Source: Mesorhabditis belari | Lineage: Eukaryota; Nematoda; Chromadorea; Rhabditida; Rhabditidae | DNA length: 64,000 nt | Assembly: GCA_958450365.1 (NCBI GenBank) | Contig: CAUEEP010000667.1 | Span: 455,001 to 519,000, forward strand | Direction: 5' to 3' | Shown here: one piece after another, positions 24,101 to 33,900 of the stretch | How positions within the stretch are numbered: the first letter of the stretch is position 1 | Layout of the letters: every line of letters starts with the position of its first letter | The notes under the pieces: model-generated | What the model saw: the letters and a program-made list of their open reading frames with translations, nothing else | Told to the model about the DNA's origin: nothing | Database searches by the model: none | Position numbers and translations under genes: made by a program

Positions 24101-27100
24101 GAATTCAAAACCGACATTACTTTTTCCTCAACCTAATAGATAATATATAACTTTGATTTAGAGAAGTCTAATTCAATTGACGTATTAAATACGTTTTATG
24201 GAAAATACGAAAAAGTGTACCAACTTTCCAGTTGCCAATCTAATAGAAAAGAGAAGAAGCAACAACCTTTTGCAAGCCACCCGTTTCCAGTCCGAACCGG
24301 CTTTGTTATACTCTCCAACAAAGTTCACACCAATGTCTACCCACGGCAGGTAGAGAAAAGCCAAGCTAAAGAAAGTTAAAACATTTTCAAAGCTGTAACT
24401 TCTTACAGAGTGTCGTAGTAGTTTTCGTGGGTGATCACTTGAAATTCGATTGAAGCTGATGAGTTTGCAAGTCTTTCATTCTATAATAGAGTGTAATGAG
24501 TGATGGAAAGTCTTAATTATTTTGGAAGAGAAGTCTAAGCTAAAAGATTAGGACAACAAACTTGCGAGTATCCTTGTGGAATTCGGAAGTTATTCTGTGA
24601 TTCGTCTTCGCTTTTATAGAAAGCATTTATGTAGTTCTTGGGGTTGAATCTCTCGGTTGGAGCTCCTTTATTAGGCATCTATAGAATGAATTCAAACCAT
24701 CTATTCAATCTAAACTAACTAATTGTCGGCTTCCATTTCGTTCAATATGAAAGTTGATTCTGGCAGTGGGTGCTTCAAACAATCTCCACAGAATAGCTTT
24801 GTTTTTCGCATTCTTCAACTTCCATGCCGAATCATCCTTTGGCTGATCGAGGGGAAATTCTCGATCGTATCTTTTCTTAAAGAAGCTTTTCACTTAAAAG
24901 AGTAAAATCTGTTTCTACCATAGCATCTGAGAGAAAACGATGCTCCAGACATTCTTTTGCACTGAAGTAATTTGGTGAGGTCACGTTTTCATTCTCTGCG
25001 ATCATTCTGTTGAGCAAGTCGTTTAGGCCGGCGTCGAAAAAGTGATTTGTTAATGCAAAGCTCTATGCAAACAGCTACCTGAAGGATTTTTGTTGTTTAG
25101 CATTTCCTTGACTAATCCGGCTGTTGCTATCAGATCTCTTTTTACTGACGACTCATTTTGTCCGTCGCTGAATTTGTTTTTTCTCTGCAAGTATTGCAAA
25201 TTAGCTTACCCTGAAACGCGATGACTGAGCAACTTTATCAAGTGCCTTTTCTCATTGATACCAAAAGTTGATGAAGTGATGTTCTAGAGACTTTTCTTAC
25301 AAAACTTTAAATTAGTGAATAGCATTACATCATGCACGAGCCCCTCAGTGTGAAGATATGAGAGTGCTTGAAGGATCTGAACAAGTATCCACGCAATGTT
25401 TTCTGGCGAGAGTCTCTTATTCTTGTTACGTAGGTCCCTAAAAATATCATGAAGTGTCAATTTGTTTAATTTTCAGTACTTGAGGTACTGAGCCAGAGTC
25501 GATTGCATTCGTTCGGACACCAGGCAAATATGAGAGACGAAATCGTTAGCATCGATCTCTGGGTACACTTCATAGTAGGTCACAATCTACACTCATTTTA
25601 TTGAGAGCGTAGCGACAATAAGAACGCAACACTCACTCACAGCGTGCTCCTTTCAAATAATTCTCAAATAAAGCATTCTAAAAAAGTGTGCTTTTCATGT
25701 TTCATTTCAAAATTTTCAAACATCATTAACTGAATAGTTTGAAACCTGACAAGAAAAGCGCACTTTATCAAGTTTATCATTTGATTATTGGAGATATTTG
25801 AAAAGAGCACACTCTACTCACATTGTTGTGCGCACGATACCGGGCCCTCTTAATCTCCTCGTTCAACTGCCAGCATTTCCTGCTCATTTCCTGATCATTT
25901 CCTAGCGTAACTCTAGAATTTTCACATGTTGACATAAAAGACCATGCAACAACCGTCTAATGTACACTTTTTTTAGGTCGAGCTCGAAATTTCCGCTTTT
26001 CATCGGAGCTTCGCGTCCTTTGTTCCGGGTGATAAACGAGTTATCGAGAATGGCTTCGCTAAACTTCTTTATCTACAATGAAACGAAGAGCCGGGTCTAG
26101 CAAGTCTTGCTTCACCTACATGAGGTCTTCATCGTCGTGCGATAGCTTTCGGACAGTATTAATTCCCTTAAAATAACACTTTGTTTAGTTGGATCATTCC
26201 AGAATGATCCATTCAAAGCAGTTGATTAGTTCAGACACATTTGCTTACAGGGAAACCCTTTGAAGTTAGCTGTGTGGAGTAATCTGATTCCGAGGTGCAA
26301 ACACCCCCTGGTTAAGGCAATCCTGAAACTGCTTTCAAATCTTATTTATCATAAACCATCTTCGAGATATAAGCCTTCAAAGTCTCGGTCACTTTCGCGG
26401 AACAGCAAGCTAGCCAACTTAAAGCCTTGATGCCCCAGATATCAATGTGCTTCAATGGTCCAGTGAATAGTGTGTTAGCGCGATGGACCCGAATTGGCCC
26501 TCTTTGTCCCTGTTTCCAATCCTCTCGCTGGTAAAACTTTTTTGCTTCTTTATTAAGGTATAAAAATCGATTTTCAAGTGTTCTAAAGTCTTTGCAAACA
26601 TTAATTAGCAATATTAGACTGCACAGCTGCTCATAAAGTTTGAACTTTGAGTTTTTTTACAGAATGGAAAATTTCTGATTATTAGGACATATCATTTTAC
26701 AAATAATTTAATGGGGATTGCTTGAATGCGGGATTGAAAAAAGATTCCTGTATGTTAAGGCCATTACAAAAGCGTCATACTTCGAAACTTGGCAAACATG
26801 CATTTACCCAATTTCACAGTGAAACTCTTCCGTTTTTATGCTTAAAAATCATTTTGAACGAATTCGAATATTTTTGAATGTTCTATTGTTTACAAGGTTT
26901 AACTATGCAAAAATATAAATATTTGCAACGCTTTAGAAACCAGACGTAAAAGTCATTGGCTTTCATGGTGACTAAAAATCTCTTCTATCAGATTTTAACA
27001 TTTTATTAAAAGCTCAAAGTAGCAAATTAATGTTTATAAAGACTTTAGGACAATCAATTTTTATACCTTAATAAAGAAAAAATTTTGCCAGGGAGAGAAT

Positions 27101-27732
27101 TCGAACCAGGGAGAAAGAAGACAAGTTCGGGTCTGACACACTATTCACTGGGCCACTGAGGCACATTGATATCTTGGCGTCAAGGCTTTAAGTAGGCTAG
27201 CTTGCTATTTGGCGAAAGTGACTGAGACTTTGAAGGCTTATATCTCGAAAATGGCTTATGATAAGTAAGATTTGAAAGCCGTTTCGGGATGGCGTTAACC
27301 AGGGGGTTATTGCATTTCGGAATCAGATCACTCCACAAAGCTAACTTCAAAGAATTCCCCTGTTAGAACATTTTTGTCGGTTTGTTCAGACATTGATTAA
27401 GACGTAAACTATTAATAGACCCAGTTCTTTGGCTCGATTGGATTCAAGGTAAAACCGAACAGTACCGAATTCATTTAGTCAGTTCGTCTTGTCTTCTTGT
27501 TTACCCTCATAAATTTTATAAATAGTTCTGACAAAATCCAAGAAAATGAAGAACTGCTTTCCAAAGCCAAGACTGGTCAGTTAAGACTAGGGACTTCTCG
27601 AGAACCAGGTCAACAACGTGACTCACTGACTTCACTCACTTCAACTTTGTAGCCGGGTGGAACTCGGATCTTCTGATTGTTCTGATCTTTAAAAGGAGCC
27701 TCTCGAAAACTTCCCACATCAAAACGCCCCAT
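18180..27732 (-). CDS. Tandem pseudokinase gene (two diverged protein-kinase-like units)
   Basis: Two homologous kinase-like units follow one another on the minus strand. Unit 1 starts MGRFDVGSFREAP at 27732 and includes WQLNEEIKRARYRAHNNV (helix C), SHICLVSERMQSTLAQYLK (hinge), ALSYLHTEGLVHD, then SAKECLEHRFL near 24940. It ends near 24720 in GSRQL. A 41-nt intron (GTTAGT..TATAG) would join it in frame to MPNKGAPTERF (24678), the start of unit 2. Unit 2 has KRVACK (beta-3 Lys; exon end 24267), exons 21391-21292, 21256-21153, 21108-21006, 20958-20879 and 20834 onward, and C-lobe pieces to VDPKKRFSADECLKHKFL near 18230. Catalytic motifs are lost: HRD reads HRA and DFG reads NFA in unit 2. Likely a scaffold or regulator rather than an enzyme. 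Two separate genes 26 bp apart is the alternative. Transposons lie in its introns. Exons between 18180 and 20700 are less certain. Confidence 0.7.
19305..20544 (-). mobile_element. mariner transposon in a pseudokinase-gene intron
   Basis: A 1240-bp element with TA on both sides (19303-19304, 20545-20546) and ends TTAGGTTGTTTGGAATGAAA / TTAGGGTGTCCGGAATGAAA. The minus-strand transposase is broken, but its C-terminus is clear (LDYHSFRSMQHFLTDKHFKD, then KTIANNGAYLLD and a stop); a QDNTR segment marks the second Asp. Removing it leaves an intron ending ...ATTAG before the next exon. Confidence 0.88.
21678..24136 (-). mobile_element. mariner transposon split by a Tc1 insertion
   Basis: Ends TTAGGTCGAGCAAAAAAGGA and TTAGGTTGAGGAAAAAGTAA share an inner ATGTCGGTTTT and are flanked by TA (21676-21677, 24137-24138). 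The minus-strand transposase is recognisable as PTTTIKPDIHGKKLMLCCWW and HAPYSSDLAPSDYFF, then, after removal of the Tc1 and one TA, DTYFGSKTS and the C-terminal INNNGEYLLD. The reading frame across the insertion point is restored by removing the Tc1. Other frameshifts remain and the first Asp region is degraded. Confidence 0.87.
21858..23489 (-). mobile_element. Tc1-like transposon, near full length (1632 bp)
   Basis: Terminal repeats begin CAGTCATGCACAAAAGTC, extend about 250 bp, and are flanked by TA (21856-21857, 23490-23491). Minus-strand transposase: ATG at 23196 (MPGQYLSTRDKEKIVEAREK) with two helix-turn-helix motifs (SEKTVSVIVGTFKTTG; GRPPITTPREDKAL), TDESKVNLFRPDG (first Asp), GWLLYQDNAPF (second Asp), and a C-terminus VYSMPKRIQEVNKAKGGPTKY (21 residues). 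A single missing A near 22765 shifts the frame before the first Asp. The third acidic residue region (SPDLSIFRLF) has lost the usual PIENLW. This is the least decayed Tc1 in the window. Confidence 0.9.
26437..26530 (+). other. tRNA-like (SINE-type) segment in left fold-back arm
   Basis: Contains A-box-like TGGTCCAGTGAATAG and a degraded B-box (GTTTCCAATCC) about 45 bases later. Likely a tRNA-derived pol III promoter relic, not a functional tRNA. Confidence 0.4.
27084..27170 (-). other. tRNA-like (SINE-type) segment in right fold-back arm
   Basis: Minus-strand A-box-like TGGCCCAGTGAATAG and B-box GGTTCGAATTC, spaced as in a tRNA. The acceptor and T-stem do not pair well, so not a functional tRNA. 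Confidence 0.45.
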
Positions 27733-27904
27733 CTGTGCGCTCATTTACCCGTAAATCTAAAACTTGCAACCCTCTTCGGGTCTGCCATTATTAAGTTTTA
27801 GAAACAGAAAGAATCGAGTACAAGAAACTCTTGAAATAGAAAAAGTTGAATGAAAACATGGTTAAAAACTAGGTTTATTATGTAGAAATGGAATAATAAA
27901 ACGA

Positions 27905-30900
27905 ATTCCAAGGCATCGACCGGCTTTATTAAGATGATCGTTCTAAAAAAGAGGTTTGCTAAGAGATTAATTGCTTTCTGACCTGCTTGGCTTGCTTTAA
28001 GCATTCTTGTGATCTCTAACAAATGAGCAGCCATTTCGGTCATTCTTGTTTCCTGGAATTTACAGGCCTTGAAACAAAATTGAGTCAAATGCATGTGTCA
28101 CTTTCAGAACGCACGAAAAAGGATTATGGTTCAATGCTTGTAACTAGAAAGATCTTATAAAATATTAGCTAAAATAGTTTTTAAAGAATTCTAAATTTTT
28201 GTTTCAGGTGGTCCTCCTTACCTATTTTTTGGATCGGTCGATTTTGACCACCCTAATATTTTATTTTTTCAAAAATAGCATTTTAAAGAGGTATTCCGGC
28301 CCTAAAAGTTATTTTCTAGAATCACAACTATTTGTATACCAATCGACGCGTTTCCTTCGAAAGTAATTTCTTGAAGTCAACTTGTAAATAATAGAACAAA
28401 ATGTTCTTGAATTGGTGGATTTATTTTGAAGAAAGCAGGAGATCTTATAATGTTAACAAAAGTTTTGAATCTAATAATTCGGTTACCATAGAACGATTCG
28501 TCGATTCGTCCCGTTTCCTCAACAATTCCTCCCATTCGTCACTTGGATTTGACTGAAATTAGACAATTTATCTAATATTATAAAGCCGAAACTCACGTAT
28601 AGATTTATTCGTTTTGGTTGATCGTTTTTGTCTTCAATTTTCGTTGAACTTTTGTCTTTTGCAAAGTCAACAATGATCTTGTATTTGGCGTTTCGCATCA
28701 ACTTCTCGCATATGATGCCTTGGATGAGTATCGAACTCAACTAGAATAACAACATCTATTGCTTTTAGCATCAATAAGCAAACCTGCATTGACAACTTGT
28801 TAACCGTGGCCTCTTCCTTGATTTCGGCAACGTCGTCAACGGCCACGCCTGTGTACAGATTCATGAACAAAATCGTGATTGTCACCATGAAAAGCACGAA
28901 GACGATAAAGCTAGCTATGCGGACCAACAACACTTGAGGCGTTTCGACAGGCGTTGTGTCTGTCGGTAATGCCCTAAATAGGCTGTTTCTAAAAACAATT
29001 TCCAAGAACAACTTATTCCGAATTTTTTGATCTATCAAAACTTACACTTACACGAATAAACTGCTGAAATCGAATTCTCCCGTTGACATCACAGAGACCT
29101 TGACGAGAGAGATAAATAGATTCTCTAGCACATCCTCAAGTAACGGTATGGTTAACGCAGACAAGCCAAAGCTATGTACCTCATTTTGTAAGAGAAAGAA
29201 GAAACTGAATGCAAAGGCAATGAGCAGCACAAGCAATAAAAGGGTGAGCCAAAGGCTGGACCGAGTCACTTTTTTGAACATCAAAATGTAGATTGCTAAA
29301 TGGCCCCACGTGCTCAGCAGCATCAGCTGAAAACATGTGGATTTTGTTTTTATATGTTCTGTTTGCTTGCTTTTGAAACTTACCGTAAATGCTGTATTAG
29401 AATGTTATTCTATTTTTCAGTCATTTTTCAACCCTTCAAAATCGACTGATCCAAAAAATAGGTAAGGGGTGACAACATGAAACAAAAATTTAGAATTCCA
29501 TGTGGTCGACCCTAATATTTTATTTTTTCAAAAATAGCATTTTAAAGGGATATTCCGACCCTAAAAGTGATTTTCTACAATCACGACTATTTGTATACCA
29601 ATCGATGCATTGCTTTCGAAAGTAATTTCTCGGAGTTAACTTGTAAATAATAGAATAAAATGTTCTTGAATTGGTGGATTCATTTTGAAGAAATTCCAGT
29701 CAAACTTTTTCTGAGAACTTTCTTTCCAACTTAATAGATCAGATAAAAAGAGACATAGTAGTTCTCGAAATAATACCTTTTACAAATAACAATAACAGAA
29801 AAAGATTTTTCAAATTTTGGAAGATTGTTGGCTGAATATCCTTACTCTTTATACTGTATTAACTTCAGAATTAAAAGATATTCAGCCGAATGGATTTTAT
29901 TAAAGTGACCTAGTGAAAATAAGTGAATTCGAAAAAAGAAAAGGAAAAAAATTAAAAACTCCCATTACATTTATAGATTTTTTACTTTTATTTACATGAA
30001 CCTTTTAGATTTGAAATATCCAAGAACAAATGAAAACGCTGATTTCATTCCTATCAACCTAATACTTTAGCTAGAACGGTTTTTTAAACACTAACCAGAT
30101 TGAGTGTCAGTCCAAGAAATGACAGCGCAGCGATCGGCCAGAACAAACAAAAATTGGATTTTTTCCCTTGAGAGAACTGAAAGATTTCTCTGAAGTAAAT
30201 TTTCTGGTCTCATTTTTCCTACCTCATCAATCCTCAAAGCGATGATGATAGAAGAAAGCGAGAGCACAACCAGCTCGATCACATTGCCTCCTAAAATGTG
30301 CTTTACTTCGTTACTGATTAAGAAGAAGAAAAGCACGTACTTTTCCAATAAAGGGTGCAAGTTTGCCACCATTGGATGATCTGAAATTTATAAAAAAAAA
30401 GTATTGGGTTGGGGAGAATGAGTCGGCGCCAAACTTTAAAGGGACTTTTTGCACACATAAAGCCTTCTTTAAACATACGTTTGATTTCATCAAAAGGATC
30501 CACTATTTCTCTACAAAATGACTTTTGAGAGATTCCACAAAGCTTTTCTTTCGTGGAGTTTATGAACTTCCAAACGCAGCTGGTTAAAATGGCAAAGAGT
30601 CCGACTCATCATTTGAACAGTTTCTTTCACATAAACCTTCTTTGGTGTTTATATAAAAAAGATAGAGCACATTCAATTACTTAAGTTGCCAAATTTGCAG
30701 GAAGATCCCACCAATGGTTTTTTCTAGATGACAGTTTGTAGTTTTTGTGAAAAAATGGCTTTTTCTTGAGCGGAGGCGTTGTTTGAATTTTCTTTTAAAT
30801 GTCATTTTGTAGAGAATTAGTTCCACATTCTACTCATATCAAACGCATATTATTTGACGAAGTCGAATAGAAGTTTTAGACATTTTTTTGATTTTCGGCG

Positions 30901-33900
30901 CCGACTCATTCTCCCCAACTCAATAATTTGTTCCGTTTCATTGACCTCTTTTATTAATAAGTAGATAACAAGAAACACTAGAAGCCACGGAACGAAAACC
31001 GAAATTTCTGGACAAAAACTCTAAAAGTAATCCTTGATTTTATTCAAATGTTTCTCCACCTTGAATGTGCCTGAACGATCTCGAATAAAATTTGATTTTG
31101 ATTTTGATATCTGCTCCTGCAAAAAGAGTTTTTTTTTGTTTTGAAAAACAACTAGGAATTAATTTTTTTACTTGAGGAGTGGTGTTTCCCGTTTCGTTTC
31201 CTGCCTTCTTTTGGTCTGAACGTTTTTTTGTTGTACAACTGTTAAACATTGAGCTTTATGTCAATTTGAATTCTTTCTGCACTTTTTTTCTAGCAGTGGA
31301 CCTTTTAAATTAGATTTTTGTTTTACTTTTACTGTTCTATGACTTAAACACTAAGTACTAAGAAAGTAGAACCTTCTGATCCAACATATTGATCGCCGAG
31401 CATAAAAACAAACATGAGGATATAGCAAAAGAAGAAAAGGCAAAATGGAAAGAAGGCTAGAAACACTTGTAATTAACTATTTTCTCACAAGAAACTTACA
31501 AAAAAGTAAGTATTTCCAACGCGCACCATATCTCCAACGATACTTAAGAAAAGTGCCGACCAACTCATGCTCCAGCAACTTCCTTGTCTCTTTTCTCCGT
31601 GCTTTCGCCTAATGATGATAAAAAGCGTAATGTAGCCAGAAAAGAAAGAACCATCAGTCTTAGTGGGTGTTCTTCCATTAGTCGCGTCCTCTTCTTGGCT
31701 GAGCAAGCCGCTTTCTCCATGACAGAGCCATCGCTGCTGTAGCCGGCTTTGAAAATCTTTTGTCCATCTGTATTTAGATAAAAACCCTATTGTTTTTCTC
31801 ATCTCACCAATCTCTTCCTCGACAACGTATGAATCGTCTATCAGGGTAAAATCATAGCAGATTTCCTTATTAACCTTGTCTCTAAATTTGAACTTTTGAC
31901 ATTCTTCTGGGAAGTTGCAAATCTCACGGATCGATGCACTTGTTCATGACATCCGCCGCCAACTTGGGAAATTTTTCGATGAGCAGACGCATTGGTGTCA
32001 CAAGTTTCCTCTTTTCTTCAGAGATCTCCTCCGGTTTCGTCTAAATTTAAAAATAATGCCATAGATTGATTTTTTACATCGAAAAACAACCTTTGGGGAA
32101 CCAATTTCAACCTTATTTGTTTCATCAGAGACGACGAATCTTATTTTGTCCATTAGAAGACGCCAATCTTTGTGTGATAATAGCTCTTTGGCTACATCTC
32201 TTAAACTTTTTTTGTTATTCAATAATCATTAAAATATTCAGAATCTGAATAGTAGGCCTCACTCATTGTTTTTTTCAATTGCAATGTCAAGAGCCGTTCT
32301 CTTCGTTTTGTCGTTTGTGACCTTGGCTAAATTTCACAATTTGTGTTCAGATTCAGAATCCATAATTACCAAGATCAATTTTTCCATTTGCAGAATCGAG
32401 GAGATAATGCACACTTTCTATTTTGCCACTGGCTGCTGCATAGTGCAGTGGAGACATTCTGAAATTTCGTCAACAAGAATTGTTTAGGCGACTCTCTGCA
32501 CGAACTTGCATTCACGCTCTCCGTTGACACTGCAGTACTTTCGAAGAACTTCAGCACTGTTCAAGCTGCCCATCTGAAGTGATTCCTGGTCAGAAGTTCC
32601 TGTCGCTTACCAACCGTTATTGCTAAATCAAAAGGAGTCATCCCCTTGGCTCGAGCATACGGGTTGGCTCCTTTCCGGAGAAGGGCTTCACAGATTTTGG
32701 CATGATCTAAGAAAAGTTTTTATTCTGTTAAGAAAGAGTTTACAAAAAAACCATTTCTAGCAGCAACATGAAGTGGCGTTCGATTTCCAGCAGCCGCCGC
32801 ATTGAGGATTTGACGAACTACTTTCTTTTTCAACAGCTCCTCAACCTGAAAATGTTCTTGCTCAAGTTGTGCTCTCACACACATACCACGTTAAGAAATC
32901 CACTTCTTGCAGCGAAATGCAACACTGACTCTCCGTTCTCGTTCTAAACTACTAAATAGTTTTACTTTATTTTGTTTGATACCAATTTTGTCGTGTTTAT
33001 CAGAGTTTTTCCTTGAAGCAACTCCTGAAATTCGTGTTATATATGATTCTAGCTGAAAAACATAGAAACCACTTACTTGTAACCCTTCTATTGAGCCACA
33101 CTGAATAGCTTTCTGGATTGCACTTGTATGGCTTGCATCGAAACTAAAAGATTCTATGTTTACCGATAATGATTGCTATTTACGCATTGCCGTGGACAAC
33201 TCTTCCCATTTTCCAAATCAATTTCTAAACTGAGAGTGTAGAGAAAGCAGAAAAGTGCAATGATCTACTGTAATATACGTCGGATGATTGTAGGCGAAGG
33301 CGATTGCCAACAAATTCTCTCGTTGATCATTCTCTTCAAAACACAACGCTTTGGCAGAGATTCCGCAGTCGATTCCGTAATCGAGAAACACCTGCAATGA
33401 ATTTTTCATTCTCGTTTTTTTGGCTCACCCCTTACCACAGCACTTTTCCAAGCGTTCACTTGTGCGGTCAAGTGAAGCGGAGTCATTCCTTGGTTGTTTT
33501 TACAGAACAAATTCTTAGCGTTCTCAAATTAGTCATAAAGTTTTCTGGAGCGACAAGACTGACTTACAAGCCCAATTAGTTTTGAGATTATGGCCGCTTG
33601 ATTGGCTCTGGCGGCGTAATGGGCTGGGGTCTCACCGTCGTACTTTTCATCAAGTTCGTAGCATAACTGAAACGAAAATAGAAACATCAATAGAGAATGG
33701 CATTCAAATTCAATGCGATTGCATGCAATCAGCGTTTAGAATTTGCGCACCACATATCGTTAGATATGTATTGGTAACAATTTCAAATTTGTCCTTTTAT
33801 ATTTACTTTCCCTTTATATCCACAAAAATTCACTTCTTGCATCAATCCCTTTGTATCTCGGCAAAATTTGAATGAAACCTAAAGGATGATTCAAGGAGGG

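Larger units (their letters stand above)
21538..24243. mobile_element. Outer mariner-type MITE holding two further nested elements
   Basis: Inverted ends TTAGATTGGCAACT...AGTTGGTACAC at 21538 and 24243 are flanked by TA (21536-21537, 24244-24245). Only about 245 bp belong to this element; the rest is the mariner at 21678-24136, which itself holds a Tc1. The whole nest lies in one intron of the tandem pseudokinase gene, between exons ending at 24267 and starting at 21391. Confidence 0.8.
26238..27383. repeat. Fold-back element with long inverted arms and tRNA-like promoter boxes
   Basis: Arms of about 330 bp (about 26245-26575 and 27055-27375) are inverted copies separated by about 480 bp. 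A 9-bp direct repeat, GTTCAGACA, lies outside both (26229-26237, 27384-27392), suggesting a 9-bp target duplication as made by Mutator-like elements. Each arm has a tRNA-like stretch: A-box TGGYCCAGTGAATAG, and in the right arm a near-perfect B-box GGTTCGAATTC. The segment does not fold as a complete tRNA. It interrupts unit 1 of the pseudokinase gene, probably in an intron. Confidence 0.65.

Noticed and set aside
27084..27170. Functional tRNA gene on the minus strand.
   Set aside because: A- and B-boxes are present, but the acceptor and T stems do not pair and the unit is part of a longer inverted repeat.
32480..32580. Stop after QRVA in an ankyrin region of copy B.
   Set aside because: It lies within a 43-nt GTGCAG...TTTCAG intron seen equally in copy C; the exon resumes at MSPLHYAAASGK.
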